Positions 1 through 10,683 of a DNA stretch of 64,000 nucleotides are shown here, piece after piece. A program made the position numbers and the translations under genes. The notes beneath the pieces were generated by a model that saw only the letters and a program-made list of their open reading frames with translations, did no database searches and was not told where the DNA came from. Source of the stretch: Chromobacterium vaccinii (GTDB lineage Bacteria > Pseudomonadota > Gammaproteobacteria > Burkholderiales > Chromobacteriaceae); contig NZ_JZJL01000003.1 of the NCBI RefSeq assembly GCF_000971335.1, positions 1 to 64,000 on the forward strand, written 5' to 3'. Within the stretch, counting starts at the first letter, position 1, and each line of letters starts with the position of its first letter.

Positions 1-54
1 GCTGCGCACGCCCAAGCGCCCGAACGGCGCCGCGATCACCACCCGATAGTCCAT
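1..54 (-). CDS. Probable methylated-DNA--protein-cysteine methyltransferase, N-terminal fragment
   Basis: Only the first 18 codons are inside the window; the gene runs off the left edge. The peptide starts MDYRVVIAAPFGRLGVRS, and an APFGRLG-type stretch near the N-terminus resembles the opening strand of Ogt-like O6-alkylguanine repair proteins. A very strong ribosome binding site (GGGGGAAGGG) lies just upstream of the ATG. It sits 20 bases beyond the rplS terminator on the same strand, so it probably has its own promoter or depends on readthrough. The product call is tentative because the catalytic PCHR region is not visible. Confidence 0.35.
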   Translation of the reverse strand, partial: MDYRVVIAAPFGRLGVRS

Positions 55-69
55 TTCCCTTCCCCCAAT

Positions 70-100
70 AAAAAAAGCGCAAGGCCAGGCCTTGCGCTTT
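70..100 (-). terminator. Intrinsic terminator of the rpsP-rimM-trmD-rplS operon
   Basis: A perfect inverted repeat GCGCAAGGCC/GGCCTTGCGC (77-86 and 88-97) is followed on the minus strand by a run of T. It lies directly after the rplS stop codon. Confidence 0.85.
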
Positions 101-126
101 GATGATAGCGGCTGTCGCCGGCAGGA

Positions 127-495
127 TTAACCCTGCTTGCGGGCCGGCAGCTTTTCTTTGATGCGTGCGGACTTGCCGGTACGCCCACGCAGGTAGTACA
201 GCTTGGCGCGACGCACGTCGCCGCGGCGCTTCACTTCAACGGAAGCCACCAGCGGGGAGTAGGTCTGGAAGGTACGCTCAACGCCTTCGCCGGCGGACAT
301 CTTGCGCACGGTGAACGCGCTGTTCAGGCCGCGGTTACGCTTGGCGATCACAACGCCTTCGTAAGCCTGCAGACGCTCGCGGTTGCCTTCCTTTACCTTG
401 ACTTGAACCACGACGGTATCGCCCGGGGCGAATGCCGGCAGGGTCTTGCCCAGGCGTGCGATTTCTTCTTGCTCGAGTTTCTGGATCAGATCCAT
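127..495 (-). CDS. rplS: 50S ribosomal protein L19
   Basis: Structural protein of the large ribosomal subunit, located at the 30S-50S interface. The 122-residue product is of normal L19 length. It carries the typical [19 protein letters not shown] segment in the N-terminal half and the basic [16 protein letters not shown] stretch, with an Arg/Lys-rich C-terminus. It is the last gene of rpsP-rimM-trmD-rplS, three bases downstream of trmD, the same order as in Escherichia coli. A strong terminator follows. The identification is secure. Confidence 0.97.
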   Translation of the reverse strand: MDLIQKLEQEEIARLGKTLPAFAPGDTVVVQVKVKEGNRERLQAYEGVVIAKRNRGLNSAFTVRKMSAGEGVERTFQTYSPLVASVEVKRRGDVRRAKLYYLRGRTGKSARIKEKLPARKQG

Positions 496-498
496 GTT

Positions 499-1266
499 TT
501 ACTCCGGTTTTTTACGGATATCTTGTTCCTGCTGGTACTCCGCCAGCAGCCGAGATTCCTGTTTTGTCAAAACGCGGTCTTGCAGCAGCTCGGGCCGACG
601 TTTCCACGTCCGCCCCAGCGATTGCTTGAGCCGCCATTTGGCGATCAGGGCATGATTACCGGACAACAGCACGTCCGGCACCCGCATGCCTCGATACTCT
701 TCGGGTCGGGTGTAATGCGGGCAGTCCAGGAGACCGTCCACAAATGAGTCTTCGTACGCCGATTGGGCGTCATTCAATACGCCCGGCAGCAGCCGGACCA
801 CCGCGTCGGCCAGCACCATCGCCGGCAATTCGCCGCCCGACAGCACGTAATCGCCGATCGAGATTTCCTCATCGACCTGGGTGGCGATCAGCCGCTCGTC
901 TATGCCTTCGTAGCGGCCGCACAGCAGGATCAGGCCTTGCCGTTGCGACAGCTCCGCCGCCTTGGCGTGGCTAAGCCTGACGCCTTGCGGCGACAGGTAG
1001 ACCACGTGGCTGGCTTCGACGCCGGCTTCGCGCTGGCGCGCGCGCGCGGCGTCTATCGCCTGCTCCAGCGGCTCGATCTGCATCACCATGCCGGGACCGC
1101 CGCCATAAGGCCGGTCGTCCACCCGACGATAATTGTCGTGGGTGAAGTCGCGCGGATTCCAGGCTTTGAAATGCCAGAGCCCCAAGTCAAGCGCCCGCTG
1201 GCTGACGCCAAAGCGGGCAATCGAATCGAACATCTCCGGGAACAGCGTCACCGCGTCGATCTGCAT
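499..1266 (-). CDS. trmD: tRNA (guanine-N1)-methyltransferase TrmD
   Basis: Methylates G37 of tRNAs that read CNN codons, using S-adenosylmethionine, and so prevents +1 frameshifting. The 255-residue protein shows the SPOUT trefoil-knot signatures: YGGGPGMVM at residues 54-62, [10 protein letters not shown] at 116-125 and [11 protein letters not shown] at 136-146. The start codon shares one base with the rimM stop (TGATG), which implies translational coupling, and rplS follows after three bases. Length and motifs match the family throughout. Confidence 0.97.
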   Translation of the reverse strand: MQIDAVTLFPEMFDSIARFGVSQRALDLGLWHFKAWNPRDFTHDNYRRVDDRPYGGGPGMVMQIEPLEQAIDAARARQREAGVEASHVVYLSPQGVRLSHAKAAELSQRQGLILLCGRYEGIDERLIATQVDEEISIGDYVLSGGELPAMVLADAVVRLLPGVLNDAQSAYEDSFVDGLLDCPHYTRPEEYRGMRVPDVLLSGNHALIAKWRLKQSLGRTWKRRPELLQDRVLTKQESRLLAEYQQEQDIRKKPE

Positions 1267-1775
1267 CAGTAATCCAGACCCCAGTCCACCAGGATGCGGC
1301 CTTCGGCCGGCACCACGTCCAGCACATACTGTTCCACGAACGGAATCAGCCGCTGCTGGCCATCGTCGCCCTTCACCACCAGCACGTCGTTGGCGCCGGT
1401 TTCGAGCAGATTGTCCACCTTGCCAAGCGTTTCGCCCTGCTGATTGACCACGGCCAGACCCATCAGGTCGTTCCAGTAGTACTCGTCATCGGCGGGGGCC
1501 GGCAGTTCGCTGCGCGGAACCGCGATCTTCGAACCGCGCAACAACTCGGCGGCATCTCTGCCTTCGACGCCTTCCAGCTTGGCGGCGAGCGCCTTGGGCT
1601 GGACAGCGCCGTTCTCAAATGTATACGGCTTCCAGCTGCCGTTCTTGCCCAGCCACCAGACCGGGTAATCGAACAGGCCGTCAGCGTATTCGGTATCGGC
1701 GTGGATTTTCACCCAGCCCTTGATACCGAAGGCGCCGCGCACAAAGCCCATTACTACGAGATCTTCGTCGCGCAT
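1266..1775 (-). CDS. rimM: 16S rRNA processing protein RimM
   Basis: Assembly factor that binds S19 during 30S maturation. The 169-residue product has the expected N-terminal RimM barrel ([19 protein letters not shown] near residue 6) and a C-terminal PRC-barrel with the conserved [20 protein letters not shown] segment. It sits between rpsP (34 bases upstream) and trmD (one-base overlap) in the usual operon order. The start [10 protein letters not shown] was kept; a second ATG at residue 9 is possible, since many homologues begin close to the VMG position. Confidence 0.95.
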   Translation of the reverse strand: MRDEDLVVMGFVRGAFGIKGWVKIHADTEYADGLFDYPVWWLGKNGSWKPYTFENGAVQPKALAAKLEGVEGRDAAELLRGSKIAVPRSELPAPADDEYYWNDLMGLAVVNQQGETLGKVDNLLETGANDVLVVKGDDGQQRLIPFVEQYVLDVVPAEGRILVDWGLDY

Positions 1776-1809
1776 GCGCCCAATTCCGTCTTGATGTCGG
1801 ATAGCCGGA

Positions 1810-2061
1810 TTAAGCGGCTACGACTTTCTGCTCTTTCAGCAGCTTGGCAACGGAGTCGGACAGCTGTGCGCCAACGCCGACCCAGTAGTTCAGACGGTCC
1901 ATGGTGAAGCGGACGCGCTCTTGCTTCTCGTTGGCTACCGGGTTGTAGAAGCCAACGCGCTCGATGAAGCGACCGTCACGACGGTTGCGGGAATCGGTCA
2001 CCACGATGTTGTAGAACGGACGGTTCTTGGCGCCGCCGCGGGCCAGACGAATCACTACCAT
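1810..2061 (-). CDS. rpsP: 30S ribosomal protein S16
   Basis: First gene of the ribosome/tRNA-modification operon. The 83-residue product begins [20 protein letters not shown], the canonical S16 N-terminus. A longer reading from 2103 adds 14 residues ([14 protein letters not shown]) that S16 lacks, so the internal ATG at 2061 was chosen; GGACAATCG upstream gives a moderate ribosome binding site. S16 is an assembly protein of the 30S body. Downstream genes are rimM, trmD and rplS, all minus strand. Confidence 0.96.
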   Translation of the reverse strand: MVVIRLARGGAKNRPFYNIVVTDSRNRRDGRFIERVGFYNPVANEKQERVRFTMDRLNYWVGVGAQLSDSVAKLLKEQKVVAA

Positions 2062-2104
2062 TGTCGATTGTCCTTGAAAAAAACGGGATATAGAAAAGCC
2101 CACG

Positions 2105-2134
2105 ATTTTATGGCAGATTTCCCTTATCTTGCAA
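2105..2134 (-). promoter_or_regulatory. Predicted sigma-70 promoter of the rpsP operon
   Basis: On the minus strand TTGCAA (2129-2134) and TAAAAT (2105-2110) are separated by 18 bases, about 45 bases upstream of the rpsP ATG. The spacing and the lack of any gene between it and rpsP support the call, but it is a sequence prediction only. Confidence 0.6.
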
Positions 2135-2167
2135 GCGCTTAATGCAAGACCGTCCCGAAGCGCCCGC

Positions 2168-4843
2168 TTACAGCGTCTTCAGCACCAGCGTCAGCGCCCT
2201 GTCCTCGGGGTGCGGCTCGACGCTAAATCCCAGTTTATGCATCAGTTTCAGCATGCCCTTGTTGCCGGCCAGGACTTCGCCGCGCATCAGCTTCAGCCCT
2301 TGTTCGCGCGCCGCGTCGAACAAGGCCTGCAGCAGCAAGGTGCCGATGCCGCGCCCCTGCCAGTCGTCGGCCACTTCCAGCGCGAACTCGCAGGCCTCGT
2401 TGTCCGGATCGGTGATGAAGCGCGCGACCGCCAGCATCTCCTCGCCGCCATCGCCTTCGCGCGTCATCGCCAGCGCCATCTCGCGGTCGTAGTCCAGCTG
2501 GGTGAAGCGGACCAGCATGCTTTGCGACAGCTGCTTGATGCTGGAAAGGTAGCGGTTGTAGCGGCTCTCCTCCGACAGGTTGCGGACGAAGGCCTGCTGC
2601 ATGTCCGCGTCCTCGGGCCGGATCGGCCGTATCATCACCGGCGTGCCGTCGCGCAGCTTGGCGCACACCACCATATGAGTGGGATAAGGCATGATGGCCA
2701 TGTGGCCGTAGCGTTTCTGGTCCGCGCGCGCCGGGCCGACGAAGATGCGCGCATCCAGCGCGATCACGCCCTGCTCGTCAGCCACCAGCGGATTGATGTC
2801 CATCTCCCGCAGTTGCGGCAGCTCGCACACCATCTCCGATACCTGCAGCAGCACGTGGCGCAGCTCGTCCACGTCCACCGGCGGCAGGTTCTTGAACGGC
2901 CCCAGCAATTGGCCGATGCGGGTTTGCCCTATCATGCTGTCCACCAGGTAGCCGTTCAGCGGCGGCAGCGACAGCGCCAGGTCGCGCATCACCTCCACCG
3001 CGATGCCGCCGGCGCCGAAGGCGATCACCGGACCGAGGCCGGCGTCGCGCGCCACGCCCACCATCAGCTCGCGCGCGAAGCGGCGCTTGCGCATCGGCTG
3101 CACCGACACGCCGTCGACGCGGGCATCCGGCCGCGCCTGGCGGGTGCGGGCGATGATGGCGTCGAAGGCGGCGCGCAGCGTCTCCTCATTGCTGATATTG
3201 AGCTCAACCCCGCCGACGTCGGACTTGTAGATGATGTCCGGCGAATCGATCTTCAGCACCACCGGATAGCCGATCTTGGCCGCCTGCTTGACCGCCTGGT
3301 CGGCGGTGCGGGCCAGCGTGGTCGGATTGACCGGGATATGGAAGGCCGCCAGCACCTGCTTGGATTCCCGCTCCGACAGCACGGTGCGGCCTTCGGCCAG
3401 CGCCGCGTCCATCACCTTGCGCGCGGTGTTGACGTCCGGATCGTTCCGCAGCCCCTCCAGCGGCCCCGGCGTCTGCAACAGCAGTTGCTGGTTGCGCTGG
3501 TAGTCGGCCAGATGGCGGAACACCTCGATGCCGTATTCCGGCGCGCGGAAGTGGGCGCACTTGGCCTTGGAGAACAGCTCGCGGCTTTCCGACACCTTGG
3601 CGTCGCCCAGCCAGGACAGGAACAGCGGTTTGGTGGTCTCGCGCTGCAGGCCTATCATCAGCTGCGCGGTGGTCAGGTGGTCGGTGCCGGCCTGCGGCGT
3701 GAAGATCACCATCACGCCGTCCACGCCGGGATCGTCGACGCAGGCCTTGACCGCGGTGCGGAAGCGCATCGGGCTGGCGTCGCCGATGATGTCCAGCGGA
3801 TTGCCGTGCGACCAATTGCGCGGCAGCACGCTGTCCAGCAGCTTGACCGTGCCGTCGCTCAGCTTGGCCAGTTCCACGCCGTAGTCGACGGCGCTGTCGG
3901 CGGCCAGCATGCCGGGGCCGAAGCCGTTGGTGACGATGGCCAGCCGCCGGCCGCCGACGCGGTAATTGGCGGCCAACACCTTGGCGGCGGTGAACAGCTG
4001 GGCGATGGACGACACCCGCAGCACGCCGGCGCGCGCCAGCGCGGCGTCGAAGGCGTCGCCGCTGGCCACCAGATTGCTGGCGTGGGTCAGGCCGCTGGCG
4101 TCGTTTTCGAAGCGGCCGGACTTGATCACCACCACCGGTTTGGTGCGGGCCGCGGCGCGCAGCGCCGACATGAAGCGGCGGGCGTCGTGGATGTGGTGAA
4201 CATGCAACAGAATGCCCTGGGTGGCGTTGTCCGCCACCAGGTAATCGAGAATTTCGCCGAAGCCGACGTCCAGCGCCCCGCCCAGCGGCACCACGCTGGA
4301 AAAGCCGATCTCCTTGCTGTCGGCCCAGTCCAGCATCGCCGCGCACAAGGCCGACGACTCCGACACCAGCGCCAGATTGCCCGGCCGCACCTTGCCGTTG
4401 TAATTGCTGGCGTTGAAGCCGGCCACCGGGCGCATCAGGCCCAACACGTTGGGGCCGAGGATGCGGATGCCGAAATGGCGGGCGATGGACAGGGCCTCGT
4501 TGATCAGCTCCTGCTCCAGCTGCTCGCTGTCGGAAAACTCCTTGGCCAGCAGCACCGCCTTGACGCCCTTCTTGCCGCAATCCTTGATCACGGCCGGCAG
4601 CGAGCGGATCGCCGTCACCACCACCGCCAGGTCCACCGGCTCCTCGATCTGCCGCACCGAGGCCACCGCCGGCAGGCCGCCCACCACCTTGTGATTGAGA
4701 TTGACCGGGAACAGCTTGCCCTGGAAGGAGCTGGCCAGCAGATTGGCAAACACCGCCTGGCCGATCGAGCCCGTCCGGTCGCTGGCGCCGACCACGGCCA
4801 CGGTGCGCGGGGAAAACAGCGGGGTCAGGTAATGCGGCCTCAT
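2168..4843 (-). CDS. Pat-type protein lysine acetyltransferase (acyl-CoA synthetase-like domains plus GNAT)
   Basis: The 891-residue protein joins an N-terminal CoA-binding Rossmann domain ([14 protein letters not shown] near residue 15), a succinyl-CoA-ligase-like middle, an ATP-grasp region ([21 protein letters not shown] near residue 510) and a C-terminal GNAT domain with the acetyl-CoA loop [12 protein letters not shown]. This is the architecture of Salmonella Pat/YfiQ, which acetylates and inactivates AMP-forming acetyl-CoA synthetase and other lysines. The ATG at 4843 was chosen because it overlaps the stop of the upstream CDF exporter as ATGA and precedes [19 protein letters not shown]; the reading frame stays open 69 codons further but without homologous sequence. 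Confidence 0.88.
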   Translation of the reverse strand: MRPHYLTPLFSPRTVAVVGASDRTGSIGQAVFANLLASSFQGKLFPVNLNHKVVGGLPAVASVRQIEEPVDLAVVVTAIRSLPAVIKDCGKKGVKAVLLAKEFSDSEQLEQELINEALSIARHFGIRILGPNVLGLMRPVAGFNASNYNGKVRPGNLALVSESSALCAAMLDWADSKEIGFSSVVPLGGALDVGFGEILDYLVADNATQGILLHVHHIHDARRFMSALRAAARTKPVVVIKSGRFENDASGLTHASNLVASGDAFDAALARAGVLRVSSIAQLFTAAKVLAANYRVGGRRLAIVTNGFGPGMLAADSAVDYGVELAKLSDGTVKLLDSVLPRNWSHGNPLDIIGDASPMRFRTAVKACVDDPGVDGVMVIFTPQAGTDHLTTAQLMIGLQRETTKPLFLSWLGDAKVSESRELFSKAKCAHFRAPEYGIEVFRHLADYQRNQQLLLQTPGPLEGLRNDPDVNTARKVMDAALAEGRTVLSERESKQVLAAFHIPVNPTTLARTADQAVKQAAKIGYPVVLKIDSPDIIYKSDVGGVELNISNEETLRAAFDAIIARTRQARPDARVDGVSVQPMRKRRFARELMVGVARDAGLGPVIAFGAGGIAVEVMRDLALSLPPLNGYLVDSMIGQTRIGQLLGPFKNLPPVDVDELRHVLLQVSEMVCELPQLREMDINPLVADEQGVIALDARIFVGPARADQKRYGHMAIMPYPTHMVVCAKLRDGTPVMIRPIRPEDADMQQAFVRNLSEESRYNRYLSSIKQLSQSMLVRFTQLDYDREMALAMTREGDGGEEMLAVARFITDPDNEACEFALEVADDWQGRGIGTLLLQALFDAAREQGLKLMRGEVLAGNKGMLKLMHKLGFSVEPHPEDRALTLVLKTL

Positions 4844-5850
4844 GGGTGCTTGTCCTCGGAGATGATATCTATCGGTACCGGCTTGCCGGCGGGCGCGGAT
4901 GCCGGCCATTCCGCCTGCAAGGTTACGTGATCTATGCAAAATTCGCGCGACAGCATCAGCTGGCATGCGGCCAGGATGCGCGGCCAGTCCTGCGGCGCGG
5001 CGATGCGCACATGGGCGGACAGCGCCGCCCGCTCGGCCGACATCGTCCACACGTGCAGATCATGGACCGAGCGGACGCCGGCGATGCCCGACAGCGCCTC
5101 GCCGATGCGGTTGTAGTCCAGATGCGCCGGCACGCCCTCCATCAACACGATCACCGCCTGGCGGATCAGGCGCCAGGCCGCCGCCAGCAGCAGCAACGCC
5201 ACCAGGATGGACAGCAAAGGGTCCGCCGCCGTCCAGCCGGTGAGGTAGATGATCACGCCGGACGCGATGGCGGCCACCGAGCCGAACAGGTCGCCCAGCA
5301 CATGCAATAGCGCCGCCCTGCTGTTCAACGAATGCGCGCCGCGGCTGAGCACCCAGGCCGCCAGCACATTGACCGCCAGGCCGATCGCGGCGATCAGCAT
5401 CACGCCCATCCCGTTCACCGCATGCGGCCGCAGCAGCCGCTCCGCAGCCTCCGCGACGATGAAGACCGACAGCCCGAACAGCAGCAGGCTGTTCAGCAGC
5501 GCGCCCAGCACCTCGGCCCGGCCATGGCCGAACGACAGCCGGTCGGTGGCCGGCCGGCTGCCGATGCGGGCCGCCCACAGCGCCAGCAGCAGCGACAGCG
5601 AATCGGTCAACATGTGGCCGGCGTCGGACAACAGCGCCAGCGAGCCGCTCCACCAGCCTCCCAGCGCCTCCACCAGCGCGAAGCCGCAAGTCAACGCCAA
5701 CACCTTGGCCAGCGCGCGGCTGCTCAGCCGCCGGCCGTCTCCGCCCTCCGGACCGCCGTGGCGGTGCAGATGCGAGTGGTTGGCGTCGTGATCGTCGTCG
5801 TGGGCGTGATCCACGCCGTCCTCATCATGCAGATGGAAACCAGGCGTCAT
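4840..5850 (-). CDS. Cation diffusion facilitator (zinc/cobalt-type efflux transporter)
   Basis: Inner-membrane divalent-cation/proton antiporter of the CDF family. The 336-residue protein opens with a His/Asp-rich metal-binding stretch, then has six predicted membrane segments. The transport-site motifs are HMLTD (second helix) and HVLGD (fifth helix), the HxxxD pair typical of Zn-type carriers, and a cytoplasmic ferredoxin-like domain follows (VRSVHDLHVWTMS). The ATG at 5850 has GGAGGT four bases upstream; a TTG at 5865 is the only longer start. Its stop overlaps the start of the acetyltransferase gene by four bases, so the two are co-translated. The precise metal cannot be told from sequence. 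Confidence 0.92.
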   Translation of the reverse strand: MTPGFHLHDEDGVDHAHDDDHDANHSHLHRHGGPEGGDGRRLSSRALAKVLALTCGFALVEALGGWWSGSLALLSDAGHMLTDSLSLLLALWAARIGSRPATDRLSFGHGRAEVLGALLNSLLLFGLSVFIVAEAAERLLRPHAVNGMGVMLIAAIGLAVNVLAAWVLSRGAHSLNSRAALLHVLGDLFGSVAAIASGVIIYLTGWTAADPLLSILVALLLLAAAWRLIRQAVIVLMEGVPAHLDYNRIGEALSGIAGVRSVHDLHVWTMSAERAALSAHVRIAAPQDWPRILAACQLMLSREFCIDHVTLQAEWPASAPAGKPVPIDIISEDKHP

Positions 5851-6044
5851 TTTGACCTCCGACAAACCACTGACAGATGCATTTCAGCCACGGCACCCGG
5901 TGAAATTAACCCAGTGCGATACCCAGCCAGTGGCGCAAGCTTTACAATATTGCTAACCTTTACAGTTTCGCAACAAACGTTTATTGCGCCGCAGCATTCA
6001 ACCGGCCGGGGCCCTTCTCCCGGTCTGGCAGGAGCCGAAACACC

Positions 6045-6962
6045 ATGACGAAACGCGTCGTCACCCTCGCTCATTATTACACCCAGCCGGAAATCCAGCA
6101 GATGGCCGACAAGGTGGGAGACAGCCTGGAACTGTCCTTGTACGCCAAGGAGGCCCAAGCCGACATCATCGTGTTCGCCGGGGTGCGCTTCATGGCCGAG
6201 ACCGCGAAGATCCTCAACCCCGAAGCCACGGTGATCCTGCCTGACGCAGGCTCCACCTGCTCGCTGGTGACCCAGACCGACGTCGCCGAGCTGACCCTGT
6301 GGCGCAAGCGCTATCCGGACCACGTGCACGTGTCCTACATCAATTCCAGCGCCGAACACAAAGCGGTGTCGGACTGGATCGTCACCAGCCGCAACGTCGA
6401 CGACATCATCGCCCACTTGTACGCCGAGGGTAAGCAGGTGATCTTCTCGCCTGACCGCAATATGGGCGGCTACCTCAACGACCAGTACGGCTACGACATG
6501 CCGCTGTGGTCGGCGGTGTGCGAGGTGCACGACAAATTCAACGAGGCGGCGCTGAACGAGGCTTTCGAGGCCGTGCCCGGCGAGAAATACCTGATCGCCC
6601 ACCCGGAAAGCCCGCTGCCGGTGCTGAAGAAAGCCGATTACGTCGGCTCCACCTCCGGCATGCTGAACTGGGTGAAGGCCTACCAGGGCGGCGCCAAGGC
6701 GGTGATCTTCGTCGCCACCGAGGACGGCATCCTGTACAACATGGGCCTGGCCCGTCCCGACCTAGACCTGCGCCAGGCGCCGATTTACGCCGGCTGCCAG
6801 TGCAACTCCTGTCCTTACATGAAGATGAACACCATCGAGGCGGTGAAGCGCGCGCAGCAGGGAGAAGGCCTGGCCATCGACTACCTGAGCCCGGAACAGA
6901 TGGACGCCGCGCGCGTGCCCATCGAACGGATGCTGGAATTCAGCAAACGCTACTACGCCTGA
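6045..6962 (+). CDS. nadA: Quinolinate synthase A
   Basis: Condenses iminoaspartate with dihydroxyacetone phosphate to quinolinate in de novo NAD synthesis, using a [4Fe-4S] cluster. The 305-residue protein is the short form of NadA. It has [21 protein letters not shown] at the start and three likely cluster cysteines: STCSL near residue 71, SAVCEVH near 160 and CQCNSCPYM near 255. Those fit the three-Cys pattern of characterised NadA. AGGAG lies 11 bases before the ATG. It is a single-gene unit: an intrinsic terminator follows, and nadB and nadC are not in the window. Confidence 0.95.
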   Translation: MTKRVVTLAHYYTQPEIQQMADKVGDSLELSLYAKEAQADIIVFAGVRFMAETAKILNPEATVILPDAGSTCSLVTQTDVAELTLWRKRYPDHVHVSYINSSAEHKAVSDWIVTSRNVDDIIAHLYAEGKQVIFSPDRNMGGYLNDQYGYDMPLWSAVCEVHDKFNEAALNEAFEAVPGEKYLIAHPESPLPVLKKADYVGSTSGMLNWVKAYQGGAKAVIFVATEDGILYNMGLARPDLDLRQAPIYAGCQCNSCPYMKMNTIEAVKRAQQGEGLAIDYLSPEQMDAARVPIERMLEFSKRYYA

Positions 6963-6973
6963 ACAGGCTAGAC

Positions 6974-6998
6974 AAACCCGCCTTCCGCGGGTTTTTTT
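6974..6998 (+). terminator. Intrinsic terminator of nadA
   Basis: Stem AAACCCGC/GCGGGTTT (6974-6981 and 6987-6994) with a CTTCC loop, followed by seven T. Confidence 0.88.
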
Positions 6999-7077
6999 AC
7001 GCTCCCCGCGCCCACGCCGCGCTATCCGCCGTCATGCTGGCGGCGCTACAATCGGGCGATACACACGGAAAGACAGT

Positions 7078-7821
7078 ATGAAGTTTCTGCTCAGCAACGA
7101 CGACGGTTATTTCGCGCCTGGACTGGCCATGCTGGCCCAGACGCTGCAGCGCTACGGCGAAGTGGCGGTGGTGGCGCCTGAGCGCGACCGCAGCGGCGCC
7201 AGCAACTCGCTGACGCTGGACCGCCCGCTGACGGTGCGCAAGGCTGCCAACGGCTTCCATTACGTCAACGGCACCCCGACCGACTGCGTCCACCTAGCGG
7301 TCACCGGCTTCCTCGATTTCAAGCCGGACATGATCTTCACCGGCATCAACCACGGCCCGAACATGGGCGACGATACGCTGTATTCCGGCACCGTCGCCGC
7401 CGCCACCGAGGGCTTCATGCTGGGCATTCCCTCCATCGCCGTCTCGATGGCCGGCCACAGCGGCAAGCATTTCGCCAGCGCCGGCAAAGTGGTGGAGCAG
7501 TTGGTGGAGCGCTGCCAGGCAGATCCGTTCCAACAGCCGGTCCTGCTCAACGTCAACGTTCCCGACGTGCCGCCGGAGGAACTGGGCTCCATCCAGGTCA
7601 CCCGCCTGGGCCGCCGCCATGCCGCCCAGCCGGTCATCAAATCACAGAATCCCCGCGGCGAGACGATATACTGGGTAGGACCGGTCGGCGCGGTGCAGGA
7701 TGCCGGCGCCGGCACCGACTTCGGCTGCGTCGCGTCCAAACAGGTGTCCGTCACGCCGCTGATGCTGGATCTGACCGCCTACGGGCAACTGGACAGGATT
7801 TCCACATGGCTGCACCGCTGA
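7078..7821 (+). CDS. surE: 5'/3'-nucleotidase SurE (stationary-phase survival protein)
   Basis: Metal-dependent nucleoside monophosphate phosphatase and exopolyphosphatase of the cytoplasm. The 247-residue product shows the active-site [10 protein letters not shown] at residues 5-14, the [10 protein letters not shown] stretch and [20 protein letters not shown] near residue 94, all diagnostic of SurE. It opens the classical surE-pcm-nlpD-rpoS cluster; its 3' end overlaps pcm by 16 bases. GGAAAGA precedes the ATG. Confidence 0.96.
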   Translation: MKFLLSNDDGYFAPGLAMLAQTLQRYGEVAVVAPERDRSGASNSLTLDRPLTVRKAANGFHYVNGTPTDCVHLAVTGFLDFKPDMIFTGINHGPNMGDDTLYSGTVAAATEGFMLGIPSIAVSMAGHSGKHFASAGKVVEQLVERCQADPFQQPVLLNVNVPDVPPEELGSIQVTRLGRRHAAQPVIKSQNPRGETIYWVGPVGAVQDAGAGTDFGCVASKQVSVTPLMLDLTAYGQLDRISTWLHR

Positions 7822-8474
7822 CCCCGAACGCCCAGGCCTACGGCATGCTGTCCGAGCGCACCCGCCGCCGCATGAGCGACCGCCTGCGCCAGCACGGCAT
7901 CAGCGACGAGCGGGTGCTGTCGGCGATGCACGAGGTGCCGCGCCATCTGTTCGTCGACCAGGCGCTGGCCACCCGCGCCTACGACGACGTGTCGCTGCCC
8001 ATCGGCCACGGCCAGACCATCTCCCAGCCGCTGACCGTGGCGCGGATGACCGAGCTGCTGATCCAGGGCCGGCAGCCCGGCAAGATACTGGAGGTCGGCA
8101 CCGGCTGCGGCTACCAGACGGCGGTGCTGCTGAAGACCGGCGCCGAGGTCTATTCGATTGAACGACTGGGCGCGATTCTTGACCAAGCAAGACGCAATCT
8201 GCGCGCCGCCAAGCTGGTCCATGCCCGGCTGGTGCACGGAGACGGCAATGCCGGCCTGCCCGAAGCCGCGCCCTTCGACGGCATCATCATCACCGCGGCC
8301 GCGCGGGCGGTGCCGGCGCCGCTGGTGGACCAGCTGGCCGACGGTGGCCGCATGGTGCTGCCGCTGGGCGAGGCCGAGCAGCACCTGTGGCTGCTGGAAA
8401 AGACGGCTCAAGGCCTGCAAAAGACCCGGCTCGACCCGGTCAAGTTTGTTCCGCTGCTGAACGGACGCAGTTAA
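7806..8474 (+). CDS. pcm: Protein-L-isoaspartate O-methyltransferase
   Basis: Methylates isoaspartyl residues that arise in ageing proteins so they can be repaired. The 222-residue protein has the Pcm signature VPRHLFVD...AYDD (residues 40-60), the SAM-binding loop [14 protein letters not shown] (residues 96-109) and the [15 protein letters not shown] strand near the C-terminus. The ATG at 7806 lies inside the end of surE with AGGAT just upstream, consistent with translational coupling. Length and order match the stress-survival cluster ending in rpoS. Confidence 0.95.
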   Translation: MAAPLTPNAQAYGMLSERTRRRMSDRLRQHGISDERVLSAMHEVPRHLFVDQALATRAYDDVSLPIGHGQTISQPLTVARMTELLIQGRQPGKILEVGTGCGYQTAVLLKTGAEVYSIERLGAILDQARRNLRAAKLVHARLVHGDGNAGLPEAAPFDGIIITAAARAVPAPLVDQLADGGRMVLPLGEAEQHLWLLEKTAQGLQKTRLDPVKFVPLLNGRS

Positions 8475-8548
8475 GACTGCAAAAACGCAACACTTGATCT
8501 GTCAGACAATCAATCAAAACACTTATTCAACATTTGAACAAAAAAAAC

Positions 8549-9628
8549 ATGCTAAAAATGCATTGCAGGTATGCGCATATATTAGTCGCCGCAATAGCGG
8601 CCGGTTTGGCCGGTTGCAGCAGCATGGTGCAACAGGCGGCTCCGGTGGAAAGCGCCGCGCCGGCGCGGGTCGCCCAGGCGGCTCCGGCCAAGGTTGAAAC
8701 GCCGTCCGCCCCGCACGACGCCACCGTGGCCGCCCCCTATCGGGACCAGGGCAGTCTGAAAGTCCAGCCGGTGGCGGATGACGCGGCCGCTGAAAACGGC
8801 AACACTTACGTGGTGAAACCCGGCGACAACCTGTTCCGGATTTCCCTGAACCACGGGCTGAAGTACAAGGACGTGGCGGCATGGAACAATCTGCCCGACA
8901 ACAGCATCAAGGTCGGCCAGGTGCTGCGCTTGTCTCCTCCGGGCGGAGGCGCGGCAAGCCCCGCGGCGGACAAGCCGTCAGCCGCGCCGATCGTGGCGGC
9001 GGGCGAGACGGCGAAGAATGCCGGCGGCTCCAGCGTCAAGGCTTATCCGAAGGCGTTGAAGCTGCCGTACAGCAGCGAAGCGGTGAAGAATCTGCCGGCC
9101 CAGAGCGAGGGACGCGCAGCCAACAACAACAACAACGCTCAAACATCCGCTCCCGCGGTTGCCACGCCGCCGGCGAAGAAGCCGGAAGCCAGCGCAGTCG
9201 TCGCGCAGGCCCCGGTACCGGCCAAGGAAGCCAGCGCACCCAGCGCCAAGCAGGAAGAAGACGCGGTGCCCTGGGCCTGGCCTACCGAAGGCAAGATGAC
9301 CAAGGGATATTCGGACAGCAACAAGGGCATCGAGATTACTGGCCGGATGGGCCAGCCGGTGCTGGCGGCCGGCGACGGCAAAGTGGTGTACAGCGGCGCC
9401 GGGCTGAGGGGTTACGGCAAGCTGATCATCATCAAACATAACAAGACCTTCCTGTCCGCATACGCGCACAACAGCCAGTTGCTGGTCAAGGAAGGACAGT
9501 CTGTCAAGAAAGGGCAGAAGATTGCCGAAATGGGCAATTCCGATGCCGACCAAGTCAAGCTGCATTTCGAGATCCGCCGCTTCGGCAAGCCGGTGGACCC
9601 GATGCAGTATCTTGAACACAAGTCCTGA
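8549..9628 (+). CDS. nlpD: NlpD-like LysM/M23 lipoprotein (amidase activator)
   Basis: Outer-membrane lipoprotein that activates cell-wall amidases at division. After a short signal sequence comes a lipobox (AGLAGC), then an Ala/Pro-rich linker, a LysM peptidoglycan-binding domain ([14 protein letters not shown]) and a C-terminal M23/LytM domain. The M23 metal site is degenerate: the usual first His motif reads KGIEI and only LHFEIRR keeps a His, as in non-catalytic NlpD/EnvC activators. The start is uncertain: a TTG at 8534 and ATGs at 8549 and 8558 are in frame, and none has a good ribosome binding site. It lies between pcm and rpoS, as in other proteobacteria. Confidence 0.9.
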   Translation: MLKMHCRYAHILVAAIAAGLAGCSSMVQQAAPVESAAPARVAQAAPAKVETPSAPHDATVAAPYRDQGSLKVQPVADDAAAENGNTYVVKPGDNLFRISLNHGLKYKDVAAWNNLPDNSIKVGQVLRLSPPGGGAASPAADKPSAAPIVAAGETAKNAGGSSVKAYPKALKLPYSSEAVKNLPAQSEGRAANNNNNAQTSAPAVATPPAKKPEASAVVAQAPVPAKEASAPSAKQEEDAVPWAWPTEGKMTKGYSDSNKGIEITGRMGQPVLAAGDGKVVYSGAGLRGYGKLIIIKHNKTFLSAYAHNSQLLVKEGQSVKKGQKIAEMGNSDADQVKLHFEIRRFGKPVDPMQYLEHKS

Positions 9629-9681
9629 CCGGGCGTGGCCACCCACCCCCGTCGGGACAAGACAGCGACGGGGGTAGAGAG

Positions 9682-10632
9682 ATGAGCAACGAAATAGACA
9701 TCCTCGACGAGGATGACATTCTTGACGAAGACAATGGCGAAGAAAACGCAGCCGAAGCCGAGGCAGAGGAAAGCGCCGAAAGCCCAGCAGTCTTCGAGGA
9801 CGTGGTAGCCGACGTCACCCAGATCTATCTGAACGACATCGGCAACAACGCGCTCTTGACGCCGCAGGAAGAACTGGCGCTGGCCAGGCGGGTGGTGGCC
9901 GGCGAGTTCGAAGCCCGGCAGAAGATGATCGAGCACAATCTTCGGCTGGTGGTGAACATCGCCAAGCACTACATCAACCGCGGGCTGGCCCTGCTCGACC
10001 TGATAGAGGAAGGCAATATCGGCCTGATGCACGCGCTGGAGAAGTTCGATCCCGAACGCGGCTTCCGCTTCTCCACCTATGCCACCTGGTGGATACGCCA
10101 GAGCATAGAGCGTGCGATCATGAACCAGTCCCGCACCATCCGCCTGCCGGTGCACGTGATCAAGGAGCTGAACGTCTACCTGCGCGCCTCGCGCCACCTG
10201 GAAAGCCAGATCGGCCGCGAACCCAGCGTGGAGGAGATCGCCCACTTGGTCGGCAAGCCGGTGGAGGACGTGCGCAAGGTGCTGAACCTCAACGAGCGCA
10301 TGGCCTCGCTGGACGCGCCGCTGGACATCGATCCGATGCTGTCGATCGGCGAGTCCATTCCCGACGAGCAGCACGAGGAGCCTGAGCTGCAGCTGCACAA
10401 CAGCCAGCTGGAGATGTTCGTCCACGACTGGCTGAGCCAGCTGAACGAGAAGCAGCGGCTGGTGATCGAGCGCCGCTACGGCCTCAACGGCTACGAGATC
10501 TGCACGCTGGAGGAGCTGGCCGCCTCGCTGAACCTGACCCGCGAACGCGTGCGCCAGATTCAGATCGAAGGCTTGGAGCAGCTGCGCCGCATCTTGCGCC
10601 GCAAAGGCATCTCCCGCGACTTCCTGCTCTGA
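9682..10632 (+). CDS. rpoS: RNA polymerase sigma factor RpoS
   Basis: Stationary-phase and general-stress sigma factor. The 316-residue protein has an acidic N-terminus (region 1.1, Asp/Glu-rich to about residue 35), region 1.2 ([11 protein letters not shown]), region 2 with [18 protein letters not shown] and [13 protein letters not shown], region 3, and a region 4.2 helix-turn-helix ([20 protein letters not shown]). It ends ISRDFLL, close to other beta-proteobacterial RpoS proteins. It follows nlpD by 53 bases; in relatives a main rpoS promoter lies inside nlpD, but I could not place one here. Confidence 0.97.
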   Translation: MSNEIDILDEDDILDEDNGEENAAEAEAEESAESPAVFEDVVADVTQIYLNDIGNNALLTPQEELALARRVVAGEFEARQKMIEHNLRLVVNIAKHYINRGLALLDLIEEGNIGLMHALEKFDPERGFRFSTYATWWIRQSIERAIMNQSRTIRLPVHVIKELNVYLRASRHLESQIGREPSVEEIAHLVGKPVEDVRKVLNLNERMASLDAPLDIDPMLSIGESIPDEQHEEPELQLHNSQLEMFVHDWLSQLNEKQRLVIERRYGLNGYEICTLEELAASLNLTRERVRQIQIEGLEQLRRILRRKGISRDFLL

Positions 10633-10653
10633 AGTCCGCCAGACGCAGCCCCG

Positions 10654-10683
10654 GCCCGGCCTCCCGCCGGGCTTTGTCATTTC
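10654..10683 (+). terminator. Probable terminator of rpoS
   Basis: Stem GCCCGGC/GCCGGGC (10654-10660 and 10666-10672) followed by an imperfect T-rich tail (TTTGTCATTT). The hairpin overlaps the last codons of the convergent transglutaminase gene. Confidence 0.5.

Noticed and set aside
2129-4930. Long plus-strand frame of over 900 codons opposite the Pat gene
   Set aside because: His/Gln/Arg-rich shadow of a GC-rich gene with no family motifs.
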